From Hemicordylus capensis (Eukaryota; Chordata; Lepidosauria; Squamata; Cordylidae): DNA of 64,000 bases. Below are positions 1 to 9,913 of the stretch, in pieces. Each line of letters opens with the position of its first letter. The stretch's first letter is position 1. The stretch is from NCBI RefSeq assembly GCF_027244095.1, contig NC_069657.1, forward strand, positions 148,362,857 to 148,426,856, given 5' to 3'. Both the position numbers and the translations under genes were made by a program. Below the pieces are notes generated by a model. That model was not told where the DNA came from, ran no database searches, and saw nothing but the letters and a program-made list of their open reading frames with translations.

Positions 1-1385
1 ATCTCTAGGCAGTGTACAAAATTTAAAATATTTAAAAGTTCACAGATTAAAATATGACACAATAAAAACAATAGCATAAAATAGTTATTACAACGATTGA
101 AATTATTAAAAGTAATTCTAATTAAAAACTTGCAAGAACAGGATTGTCCTGAGGGACTTCCTGAAAACCAACAGAAAAGTAGATGCTCTTATTTAATCAG
201 GGAGCATATTCCAAAGCCCTTGGGCAGCCAGAGAAAAACCCAGTCCTGGGTTGCCACCAAATGAGCTGGTGGCAACTGTAACTGGACATCTCCAAAAGGT
301 TGTAGCAGGTGGCAGGGTTTATGACAAAGAAGGCGATCTCTTAAATAGCCTGGACCCAAGCCATTAAGGGCTTTATAGGTAATAGCGAGCACTTTATATT
401 TCACCTGGAAACATATCGGTAGCTTTTACAGTTCTTTTAAAACTGGCGTTATGTGGTCCCTTCGTGTTGTCCCAAAAACCAATCTGGTTGCTGCATTCTG
501 TACCACTTGTAGTTTACATACTACGTAGGCAGTCCAACGTAGAGTGCATTACAGTAGTCAAGCCTGAAGATTACCAGCATATGTACCACTGTTTTAAGGT
601 CATTCACTTCTAGAAATGGACGTAGCTGACGTACCAGCTGAAGCTGATAGAAATCGCTCCTGGCCACTGCCTCAACCTGAGAAACTGGGGAGAGCTTTGG
701 GTCCAGGAGCACTCCAAGCTACGTACCTGATCTTTCAGGATGAGTGTAACCCCATCCAGAACAGACAGATCTAAACCATCTCTTGGGTCCTGCCCCCCGC
801 GCCCCAGTCAGTACTTTCACCTTATTTGTATTCAACTTCAGCTTGTTATCCCTCATCTAACCCATTACTGCTTCCAGGCAGGCCTTCTGGGAAGATATGC
901 CATTTCCTGATGAGGTTGACATGGAGAAGTAGATCTGGGTGTCATCAGCATATTGATAACACTCTGCACCAAACCTCCTGATGATATCACCTGGAGGTTT
1001 CATATAGATGTTAAAGAGCATTGGAGACAGTATGGAGCCTTGTGGAACTCCACACTTTAGTTCTCACTTAGCAGAACAACAGTCTCCAAGCGACGCCATC
1101 TGGAATCTACCAGAGAGGTAGGAATGGAACCACTGTAGAACAGTGCCACTCAGTCCCACCTCCCTCAGGCGGTCCAGATGGATACCATGGTCGATGGTAT
1201 CAAAAGCTGCAGAGAGATCCAAAAGGATCAGCAGAGTCACACTCCCTCTGTCAATAGCCAGTTGAAGATCATCCATCAAGCTGACCAAGGCAGGCTCAAC
1301 CCCATAGCCCACATGAAAGCCATTGTGAGACTAGCAAGGGGTTCACAATAACCTGCTGTCTGAAGACCTTAACTCATATTCATTC
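1..1385 (-). mobile_element. L2-like LINE 3' portion (reverse transcriptase end), degenerate
   Basis: Minus-strand fragments read in element order as the RT palm (LILLDLSAAFDTIDHGIHLDRL, ~1064-1312), LLDPKLSPVSQVEAVARSDF.. to RLDYCNALYVGLP (521-712) and the RT C-terminus YKALNGLGPGYLRDRL (189-404). This is the L2/CR1-superfamily pattern. Frames are broken, and the A/T-rich 3' UTR reaches the window start. Confidence 0.8.
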
Positions 1386-1603
1386 CTCTCCACATAGCTA
1401 TTGGAGCAAAGTGTAATGCTTTAAATTAATAGGAAATTTTGTTTTTTACACAGCCAACAAGGCTTCCAGAGCAACTTACATGAAATCAATAAAAACAATA
1501 AGACATTCTTAAAATAGCAAATGTGTATTTGGTCTGTAAATAGCCTATTTAAAAAGCTGAAGATTATGGCAATTTATCCTTTAAATGGGATCATGCAGAT
1601 TGC

Positions 1604-2960
1604 ATGTGCTCTTATATGTTCTGGAGTGAGACACTTTCCCTCCCCACAATAGTCCTGTGTGTTAATGCAGTAAGAGATGTTGTTGCCTTCTGTAAATGCC
1701 TTTTTTTCCAAGCAAAGAAGCCATCCCATTGGAAGTTCGAACTCAGTGCACAGGACTTAGGAACCAACAACACATCCTGCCATGAAAAGAGCTGGAGGTA
1801 TCGGAGAAAGTGGAGTAATTATGGAAAGAGCTGTCCAGCTTCCCACAGCTGGAGACTGAATGTCTTGCAAAGGATGATACAGCTGCCTACCATCTTGGCT
1901 AACAGATATCAGTGGCTCGAAACATCTTCCAGAAAAATGTTTAGGGTTTTGCTTTTGCTTTTTAAAAATCCTACCAGTTATAATAATGGTTTTTAGACAA
2001 TTTTGCAATAATTAATTATGAGCAGGTGATAATGAGAAAAGTTCAGTCTTGAGTTTATGGATAGGCCCAAGAAGTTTCCAGATGGCACAACTACCATGTA
2101 AACTAAAATACATAGAACTGTCAGGCCGGATCAGAACCATATGGTCCATCTTTGCCAGTATATATCTCTGCCAAAGTCCAGTATGTCAGGGGAAGTGGAA
2201 CATACCTTGGGTACACTGAACAAATGCAACCATTAGGCAAATTAAATTCCCTTCTGGTCAGTAATGCAACAACACAGTTGGGTACCTTTCTTTCTTAAGT
2301 AGACAAGTTGCTCTAAATCCCCCCTGCTTCATCAAAGATGGCCCCAAGCATACCTTATTGCTCAAGGACAAGCTGTCCTGGCTGCATGGTGGGCACAGTT
2401 TTAAGGACTTGCAGGTGTCACTTTACACCTGCACAGGCACAGCTGTTTCCTGATGAGAAGGGAAAGGGAAGGGAGCTCAGCAGCAGCCTACCATCGAATT
2501 CCTTTGCTGATTAGCAGAAGCAGCAGCCAATAGGATGCTCAAGCTAATTATGATGTCACCTTTTTGTATTTTTCACTTAGGAGATTACAAACCAATCACA
2601 TAGTACCCCTGGTAGGGAGAGAAAGAAGAGGAGGCTGTCCTGCCCATGTTGCTCCTCCCATGCTGAATGCATTGATATCCATAATTACTAGAGTTGCAGT
2701 GTTTAGTCTATTAATAAATTAATCAATTACAAACATTTTGATGAACTAAAAAGGGTGCCCCCCATTTGACTGGGCAGTAGATTGCTGATTTGTTTATTAT
2801 TTTTCATACAAGTACTTAGAAACATTGCAAGTTGAAAGTGTCATCTGCCTAGAAGAGGCATTCTCTCCATTGTAAATGAAATGATGCTTGCCTTGACACG
2901 CGGTACTGTAATCTAAAAACAAATATGTGTTTATTCTTTAGAAGCATATGCTGATTTTAG
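1604..2960. other. Non-genic stretch between LINE copies
   Basis: A 130-codon plus-strand open frame at 1604-1996 has no recognisable domain, splice context or repeat identity; I treat it as chance. The segment ~2390-2590 resembles ~26640-26760 (see findings). Nothing else is recognisable. Confidence 0.4.
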
Positions 2961-3733
2961 TTTAAAAAATATTATTATTTATTACATTTCTCTACTGCCC
3001 CATCCAAAGGCACAAGAAATAAAACATTTAAAACAAACGCCATTTAAAACAAACAGATAAAACAATATAAAAAATAAATTTAAAACAGTTCAGCGATTAA
3101 AAACCAATTTAAAATACTTAAAAACAATTTTAAAACCTTGGAAAGCCAGGCCAGGCCAGGCCAAACAAGCAAGTCTTTAGGGCACTCTTGAGTGCATTCC
3201 ACAGGCCAGGAGCAGCTACAAAAAAGGCGCAGTGCCGAGTTGCCACCAGATGTGCTGGTGGTAACTGGAGACGGATTTCTCCAGATGACCTCAACGTGCG
3301 ATGAGGATAATTCAGAAGAAGGTGCTCTCTAAGGTAACCCGGACCAAAGCTGTTTAAGGCTTTAAAGGTGATAATCAGCACTTTGTACTTTGCCCAGAAA
3401 CATATTGGCAGCTAATGCAGTTTTTTGAGAACAGGCATAATATGGTCTTTCTGGGTTACCCCAGAGACCAGTCTGGCTACCGCATTTTGAAATATCTGAA
3501 GTTTCTGAACTACGTACAAAGGCAGCCCCACGTGGAGCATATTGCAATAGTTGAGCCTGGAGGTTACCAGCTGATGCACCACTGTTTTGGAATCATTCTC
3601 TTCAAGGAATGGACGCAGCTGTCAGATCAGCCAAAGTTGCTAGAAAGCACTCCTGACTATAGCCTCCACTTGGGATACTAGGATGAGGCCTGGATCCAAG
3701 AGCACTCCCATGCTGCGAACCTGTTCCTTCGGT

Positions 3734-3734
<1 letters not shown>

Positions 3735-3780
<46 letters not shown>
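3735..3780. repeat. (GT)n microsatellite
   Basis: About 23 uninterrupted GT dinucleotides inside the LINE copy. Confidence 0.95.
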
Positions 3781-3782
<2 letters not shown>

Positions 3783-3985
3783 CTGCATCAAGCACAGGAT
3801 GATCTAACTCATCCCTCAAATTCTGATCCCCCACAACGAGCACCTCCATCTTGCTTGGATTCAGCTTCAATTTGTTATCCCTCATCCAGCCCATTACTGC
3901 CCATAGGCAGGCATTTAGGGAAGTTATGCCATTGCCTGATGAAGCTGACTTGGCGAAGTAGATTTGGGTGTCATCAGCATACTAA

Positions 3986-4021
3986 ATATGCTGGCCTTGG
4001 GCCAAAACAAACAAACAAACA
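3986..4021 (+). mobile_element. 36-bp micro-insertion with (AAAC)n tail and 13-bp target duplication
   Basis: atcagcatactaa occurs at 3973-3985 and again at 4022-4034, framing 36 bp that end in AAAC repeats. The arrangement is that of target-primed reverse transcription with a severely 5'-truncated insert. Confidence 0.7.
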
Positions 4022-4609
4022 ATCAGCATACTAATAACACCCTGCACCAAACCTCCTGATGAAACCACTCAGCGGTTTCATGTAGATGTTAAAAAGCACT
4101 GGTGACAGAATAGAGCCCTGAAGGACTCCATATAATAGCTTCCATTTCGAAGAGCAACTGTCACCAAGCTCCACCATCTGGAATTTGCCTGAGGGATAGG
4201 AGCAGAACCACTGCAAAGCAATGCCTCCTATCTAAAACCAGTTTGAAATGGGTCTAGATAATTGGTTTTCTCCAAAACTGCCTGGAGCTGGTCATCCACC
4301 ACCGTCTCAATCACCTTGCACAACCATGGGAGATTGGAGACTGGGCTATAACTATCCATTAATTGACTACAATTCAATTTTGATGAAATCCAGTCTGTGC
4401 AAATGGGAGCTTCCTTGCTGGGGCAAACAGCAACTGCAACCACAAAGAGGGTGGGGGGATGGAATCAGGACCATAGCAAGGCTACGGGTTAAAAAAACAC
4501 CTCGCCTCATGCTGCAGTCCCAATCCAAAGCAAGCCTCTTTCAGTCTGTTTAAACAAATAACAAGTTGTTCTAGTAAGAACTAATCAGCCTGCTTTCCTT
4601 TCTCTATCT

Positions 4610-5195
4610 CTATAACTGGACTAAATTTAGTTCAAATTGAGGTCCACAAATTAGCCTACTTGTGCCTCAAACATTCACGTGTCTGCCATCTTGGTTTGGG
4701 ATAGATGACATCATAACAAACTACGCCATTATGGTGTCCCTATGTTTTCCTACAGCTGTAGCAAATTTGGTTCAAATCAGGCGGTTCACAAGTTAGCTCC
4801 CTTGCGCCTCAAATGTTTACACGTCTGCCATCTTGAATCAAGTTGGATGACATCATCACAGGCTATGTCACTGAGGTGTCCCTGTGTGTCACTCACTACA
4901 ACTGTACCAAATTTGGTTCAAATTGGTTAGACAGTCCACAGATTAGCCCACTTGCACCTCAGATGTTCACACAGCCGCCATCTTGAATTGGAGTGGATGA
5001 CATCATTGCCCTCCATTCCATTAGGAGATCCCTATGTGTCCATACAGCTGTAGCAAATCTAGTTCAAATTGGTTAGGCGGTCCACAAGTTAGCCCACTTG
5101 TGCCTCAAAAGTTTACACATCCGCCATCTTGTATCAGGGTGGATGACATCATCACAAACTACACTGTTGAGGTGTCCCTACAACTGTACCTTAAG
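4610..5195. repeat. ~146-bp tandem (satellite-like) repeat, about four copies
   Basis: The landmark gccatcttg recurs at 4685, 4827, 4977 and 5123 (spacing 142, 150, 146). Each is followed by gatgacatca and preceded by ttggttcaaatt and a cctcaaatgttcaca-type stretch. Units are ~80-85% alike by eye. Confidence 0.85.
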
Positions 5196-5480
5196 AATGT
5201 GCTTAATTTCTCATGTGAAACTTTAAGGCTGCAATTTTAGGCACACTAACTTGGAAATAAGTCCCATTGAACAAGGGGTGGTCCAACACAAGTTGCTGCC
5301 CATGGCAAAGGTCAATATGACACCCTTCCATTTGTGGGTGGGTATGCCTGTGGTGGTGGGGCAGCACTTGCCACCCCCTGCACCTCCCTCAGACCTACGC
5401 CTGAGGGGATTGCATCACCTTGCCTCATGGAAAGGACACCCCTACATTGAACTCAGTGAGGCTTACTGCAATTGATTACT

Positions 5481-5612
5481 GCTCAGGATTTTATCTGCAA
5501 CCATGAGGGCTACATCTGGGTAATGATCCTGCTAAAGTTAAGCTCTGTACAGCCTGACCCTATGGATTATTACCCAAATGTAGTCCTCATGGTTGCAGAG
5601 AAAATCCTGAGC
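5481..5612. mobile_element. 132-bp palindromic MITE-like element
   Basis: The first ~49 bp (gctcaggattttatctgcaa onward) return as a near-perfect reverse complement ending ...gaaaatcctgagc, with ~35 bp between. Flanks share only a possible 3-bp ACT duplication. Confidence 0.65.
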
Positions 5613-5666
5613 ACTTAATTTGCCTACTGTTTGAGAAACAAACAAGGGGTGTTGGGTAAGGCATAG

Positions 5667-5955
5667 GGACATAGGAAGCTGCCATATACTGAGTCAGACC
5701 ATTGGTCCACCTAGCTCAGTATTGTCAACACAGACTGGCAGTGACTTCTCCAAGGTTGCAGGCAGGAATCTCTCTCAGCCCTATCTTGGAGATGCCAGGG
5801 AGGGAACTTGGAACCTAGATCCTCTTCTCAGAGCGGCCCCATCCCCTAAGGGGAATATCTTACAGTGCTCACACACATAGTCTCCCATTCATATGCAACC
5901 AGGGTGGACCCTGCTTAGCTAAGGGGACAAGTCATGCTTGCTACCACAAGACCAG
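5667..5955 (-). mobile_element. SINE-A, double-headed 5S rRNA/tRNA form
   Basis: Read on the minus strand: an entry module, a 5S-rRNA-like segment (gctaagcagggtccaccctg .. tgggagac, plus 5878-5924), a degenerate tRNA-like segment (ggggatggggcc .. ctccctggcatctcca), the shared body (actgagctaggtggaccaat) and the end ggcagcttcctatgtc. Confidence 0.7.
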
Positions 5956-6030
5956 CTTTCCTCCCTGGCATCCATTAGACAGGTGAACAGCTCTCTTCCC
6001 ACGTTGCTGCTACTCATCACTTTCTATGCC

Positions 6031-6356
6031 CAGGGGCATAGCAATGTTAAGGGTGGGCTGGGGGCAAGATTTGAGGTGGCCTGTGAGGTGGAGGTGCTGC
6101 CACCTGCCTTTGCAGTGGCCACTGCCCACCTGCTACTTGCACCTGTCCAATCTGCTTCCCTTTGCCGACATGGTCTAATGACATCACCACAGTGCAGTGG
6201 TATTATTAGACCGTCTTAGCATCGAGAGTCAGGAGGGTGGGTGGCACAAGTGGCAGGGGAGCAGTGAGTGAGTGCTGGGGCTGCCATGTCAGGGCATGGA
6301 TCCCTGGTCATTGGCGGGCATCGCTCCTCCTTGCATTCCCTATAGCTATGCACCTG
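6031..6356. mobile_element. hAT-type MITE with CAGGGGCATAGC-class TIRs
   Basis: Starts caggggcatagc and ends gctatgcacctg, near-complementary termini. Flanks tctatgcc and cctaagcc agree at 6 of 8 positions, consistent with an old 8-bp duplication. GC-rich interior, no open frame of note. Confidence 0.5.
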
Positions 6357-6707
6357 CCTAAGCCTCAAGGTCCTTACAGGCAGCCCCTCATTCCACCACC
6401 TCCCTCCTTCCACTCACCCACCCATGTTTCCATGTGTACCTAACTGTCTTTACCTGAATCCCAGACTAGATTTCCCCAAGTTCTTTGATGTGAGAAATCA
6501 GGGGGTTGCTTAAATTCAGAGTCCTCTTCCTTTCAGGTAAATACAGTATAACTTGTATTCAATCTATATTTTTTAAAGGGGTCATCTCCTATTTGGGTGA
6601 ATATGGTATCTAGTCCCTGACAGGAAACTGAACACTATTCAATTTTCCATCTTTGAAAATTTTCCATCTTTGAAAAAGAAAATGTTTATAAAAGCCATGC
6701 AAATTTC

Positions 6708-6753
6708 TACTACTACTACTACTACTACTACTAATAATAATAATAATAATAAT
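6708..6753. repeat. (CTA)n followed by (ATA)n microsatellite
   Basis: About eight CTA units grade into about seven ATA units directly at the 5' edge of an R4/Dong-like LINE copy. Confidence 0.9.
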
Positions 6754-7860
6754 GAAAATCATGACCATCAATCATGCTCTGCACCCCCGCAGTGATGTCG
6801 ATAGGCTATACCTCCCTCGCAGCTCAGGTGGAAGAGGAATGCTACAAGTCCATCAAACAGTAGAGGAGGAGAAAAGAGGCCCTGAAGAATATATCAAGGA
6901 CAGTGAAGAAGATGCACTTCAAATGGTCAATAATGCGAAACTATTCAACACCAATGAAACAAAGCAGGCCTACAAGAAAGAACAAGTCAAGAACCGAGCA
7001 GAAAAATGGAAAAATAAGCCACTGCATGGTCAATATTTGCACAATATAAGTGGAAAATCAGACATCACCAAGACCTGGCAATGGCTTAAGAATGGCAACT
7101 TGAAGAAAGAAACAGAGGGTTGAATACTGGCTGCACAAGAACAGGCACTAAGAACAAATGCAATACGAGCCAAAGTCGAAAAATCAACCACAAACAGCAA
7201 GTTCCGCCTTTGTAAAGAAGCAGATGAAACAGTGGACCACCTAATCAGCTGTTGTAAAAAGATCGCACAGACTGACTACAAACAAAGGCATGACAAAGTA
7301 GCAGGGATGATACGCTGGAACATCTGCAAAAAATACAAGCTACCTGTAGTCAAACATTGGTGGGACCATAAAATTGAAAAATTTGAAGAAAATGAAGATG
7401 TAAAAATATTATGGGGCTTCCGACTACAAACAGACAAACATCTGCCACACAATACACCAGATATAACTGTAGTCGAGAAGACAGAAAAACAAGTCAAAAT
7501 AATCAACATAGCAATACCAGGGGATAGCAGAATAGAAGAAAAAGAAATAGAAAAAATCACCAAATACAAAGATCTACAAATTGAAATTGAAAGGCTGTGG
7601 CAGAAAAAGACCAAAATAATCCCAGTGGTAATTGGTGCCCTGGGTGCCATTCCAAAAGACTTTGAAGAGCACCTCAACACTATAGGGGTCACAGAAATCA
7701 CCATCAGCCAATTACAAAAAGCAGCTTTACTGGGAACAGCCTATATTCTGCGACTATCTCTATAACAATTGACAATAAAATCCTGGCATCCCAGGTCCTT
7801 GGGAAGGACTCAATGTCTGGATAAAACAAACCAGTCAATAACACCTGTCTGACTGTGTAA
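6752..7860 (+). mobile_element. R4/Dong-type LINE, 5'-truncated copy with endonuclease-domain end
   Basis: The frame at 7232-7765 (177 codons) begins at a CC-H-type finger remnant (DHLISCCKKIAQTDY) and carries KHWWDHKIEKFEENEDVKIL, then HNTPDITVVEKTEKQ..IINIAIPGD, the restriction-like endonuclease region of R4/Dong/R2-type LINEs. It ends LGTAYILRLSL. Upstream, 6752-7123 gives TKTWQWLKNGNLKKETEG, the preceding region. A stop separates the two frames. The 3' end (tgactgtgtaaacaag) leads straight into AAT repeats. Confidence 0.75.
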
Positions 7861-8212
7861 ACAAGAAATAATAATAATACCTGTAGCCAAAAATTGGTGA
7901 GACCATAAAATTGAAAAAGTTGAAGAAAATGAAGATGTAAAAATATTATGGGACTTCTGACTACAAACAGACAAACAACTGCCACACAATACACCAGATA
8001 TAACTGTTGTCGAGAAGAAAGAAAAACAAGTCAAAATAATCAACATAGCAATACCAAGTGATAGCAGAATAGAAGAAAAAGAAATAGAAAAAATAACAAA
8101 ATACAAAGATCTACAAATTGAAATTGAAAGGCTGTGGCAGAAAAAGACCAAAATAATCCCAGTGGTAATTGGTGCCCTGGGTGCAGTTCCGGAAGACCTT
8201 GAAGAGCACCTC
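7861..8212 (+). mobile_element. Second R4/Dong-type LINE fragment
   Basis: Repeats ~7350-7665 of the previous copy (ttggtgagaccataaaattg through aagaccttgaagagcacctc) at high identity. It begins after a short (AAT)n run and ends abruptly against a MITE interior at ~8213, with no 3' terminus. Confidence 0.75.
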
Positions 8213-8731
8213 AGCGACCATTTTCCCCACTGCTGCACATGCGAAAATGGCCTCTGTGAGGCCTGGTATGGTCACAGCACCAATTTACAGAGGCCCGAAT
8301 GGGCCAAAATAAAGGGTTATACAGGCTGAGGCAGTGCTGACCAAGGCCGGTGGGGGGAGGGGAAACGTTCACGGGGGGGGGGAAACCCCACAGCCTAGAA
8401 GAAGCTCCCCAAAGGGGCTAAAGATAATTTTAAAAGAAAAATATTTAAGGGTCGAAATAAAGGCTTATACGGGCTGTGGCGGTGCTGAATGAGGCCAGTG
8501 GGTGGGAGGACCTTCACGGAACACTCCGTGGCCTAAAAGAAGCCCCCTGAAAGGGCTAAAGGTAATTAAAAAAAATTTTTTTTAATTGCAATCCCCTCGA
8601 AACGTCAAGGTGTATGTGTTTGGTCTGAGGTTGGACTGAACCGGGGGGCGGGTTGGTTTGACCTCGAACTGTTGAACTGAATGGGTTCGACCTCGAACAA
8701 GTTCGGGGTCGAACCTGTTTGCACATCCCTA
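8213..8731. mobile_element. Foldback hAT-like element, left end missing (TAGGGATGTGCA family)
   Basis: Ends gtttgcacatcccta, the complement of the TAGGGATGTGCA terminus seen in intact copies at 11374, 31367 and 58351. The interior has the same gaacc/ggttc-rich character plus cattttccccactgctgcac. The left terminus is lost at the junction with the R4 fragment. Confidence 0.6.
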
Positions 8732-8735
8732 ACTC

Positions 8736-8905
8736 CCATATCAGGCAGCAGCAATATAGGAAAGTGCTGAAAGACATCATCTCATACTGTGTGGGAGAAG
8801 GCAATGGTAAACCCCTTTTATTCTACGAAAGAAAACCACAGGGCTCTGTGGTCACCAGGCTGTGTCGACACCAACTCAACGGCACAACCTTTCCCTTTCC
8901 TACTG
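8736..8905 (+). mobile_element. SINE-B (tRNA-derived) 3' part
   Basis: ggcagcagcaatataggaaagtgctgaaag through accacagggctctgtggtca ccaggctgtgtcgac to ggcacaac, the 3' half of the SINE-B family seen in full at 44940-45190. Its 5' half is replaced by the MITE. Confidence 0.75.
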
Positions 8906-8944
8906 TTGTTATAACAACCACTGCTTAGGCTCCTTATTACACAA

Positions 8945-9550
8945 TGAGGCTATTCCCACAATCACTGAGAAGCAGGCTAAGGGAGTTTAGCCCGCTTCTC
9001 AGTGACTGTGGAAACCACCAGGCTCGCAGGCGAGCCCGGTGCTCCCAAGGCGGCTAGCCCGCCTAATCCCCCCTCCCCTTAAATGAAGTTAACAGAGCAA
9101 GTGCTCCGTTAACCTCATTTTTGCGCTCGTGTGTCACTGTGGTGCATGGCAAGATGAGTAGACCCCCAACCAGGAGGCTGCAGCCTCTCTAGGATGCCCC
9201 ATGCACTCTCATGGCCCCCGATCATGTTACCAGTTGCAAGGGAGTAATGGCAGGTGAGAGGGCACGCCCTCAACTCCTGTCTGTGGCTTCCAGCGGCATC
9301 TGGTGGGCCACTGTGCGAAACAGGATGCTGGACTAGATGGGCCTTGGGCCTGATCCAGCAGGGCTCTTCTTATGTTCTTATGATCCCCACAGCCCCCACT
9401 GGCTCCGTGACGGAGCCAGCAGTCATGTGGGCGGCCAATCCAGCCACCCCAGGGCTGCTCTTTGATCCTCTGCAGGGAGAGCGGGCTAAACCCACTCTCT
9501 CCACAGACCCAACAGAAGCTCTTCTCATGGATCGTGAGAAGTGCTTCAAG
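8945..9550. mobile_element. hAT-type MITE split by a CR1 3' fragment
   Basis: Left end gaggctattcccacaatcac and right end ggatcgtgagaagtgcttc are partly complementary, as in the related copies at 46098-46508 and 55868-56630. The GC-rich interior (aggctcgcaggcgagcc) is interrupted at ~9231-9382. Confidence 0.5.
9231..9382 (+). mobile_element. CR1 3'-end fragment
   Basis: ctggactagatgggccttgg then gcctgatccagcagggctct and ttcttatgttcttatg, the CR1 3' end with its short terminal repeats. Confidence 0.75.
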
Positions 9551-9866
9551 GAGTCTTGGGCCAAGCTAGGCCCAGAGTCAAGGGCTGGCATTGTTGGGAG
9601 CAGCTGAGGGCTCAAGGCTCTCAAAAGGGCCCACTGAGACCACCCCTGTGCTCATGCTCTCGGTGTTGGTGGCAAAGCAGTGCTCTCAGAGTCCTCCCAT
9701 TTGGTGGGGGCTCCTGGAAGGCAGTTTGCCGAGAACCCCTGAAACCTGAAGCAGGTCCTGGACCCAGCCTTCAGACCTTGCTGGCTTGCTTCCAGCCATT
9801 GTTGTGTTCCTGGCTTTTCATTAAATGACAGTGGACTACAGACTGGGAAATTTTTCACTTCCACCG

Positions 9867-9872
9867 TTTATT
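9867..9872 (-). terminator. Polyadenylation signal AATAAA of the DnaJ gene
   Basis: TTTATT on the plus strand reads AATAAA on the minus strand, 41 nt past the TAG. Cleavage is expected 10-30 nt further, around 9840-9855, giving a very short 3' UTR. Confidence 0.75.
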
Positions 9873-9913
9873 ATGCATCTCTCCAGCTCCAGGATTTATA
9901 GATTCTCCTCAGT

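Larger units (their letters stand above)
2965..4450 (-). mobile_element. Second L2-like LINE copy, degenerate, with internal microsatellite and small insertion
   Basis: Same family and orientation as the copy at 1-1385. It shows SNLPWLCKVIETVVDDQLQ (4228-4443), YGVLQGSILSPVLFNIYM (4031-4216), NKLKLNPSKMEVLVVG (3640-3894) and FKALNSFGPGYLREHL (3130-3381). A (GT)n run interrupts it at ~3735-3780, and a 36-bp insertion flanked by a 13-bp duplication lies at 3986-4021. Confidence 0.8.

Noticed and set aside
1604-1996. 130-codon plus-strand frame as a gene
   Set aside because: No domain, no flanking exons, odd composition, and an equally open frame on the opposite strand.
4610-5195. CRISPR-like array
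   Set aside because: The repeats are ~146 bp, contiguous and diverged, without short repeats and unique spacers, and the DNA is vertebrate.
7276-8238. Minus-strand hydrophobic frames of ~142 codons with predicted membrane-like stretches
   Set aside because: Antisense of the R4/Dong endonuclease region; repeated at each copy for the same reason.
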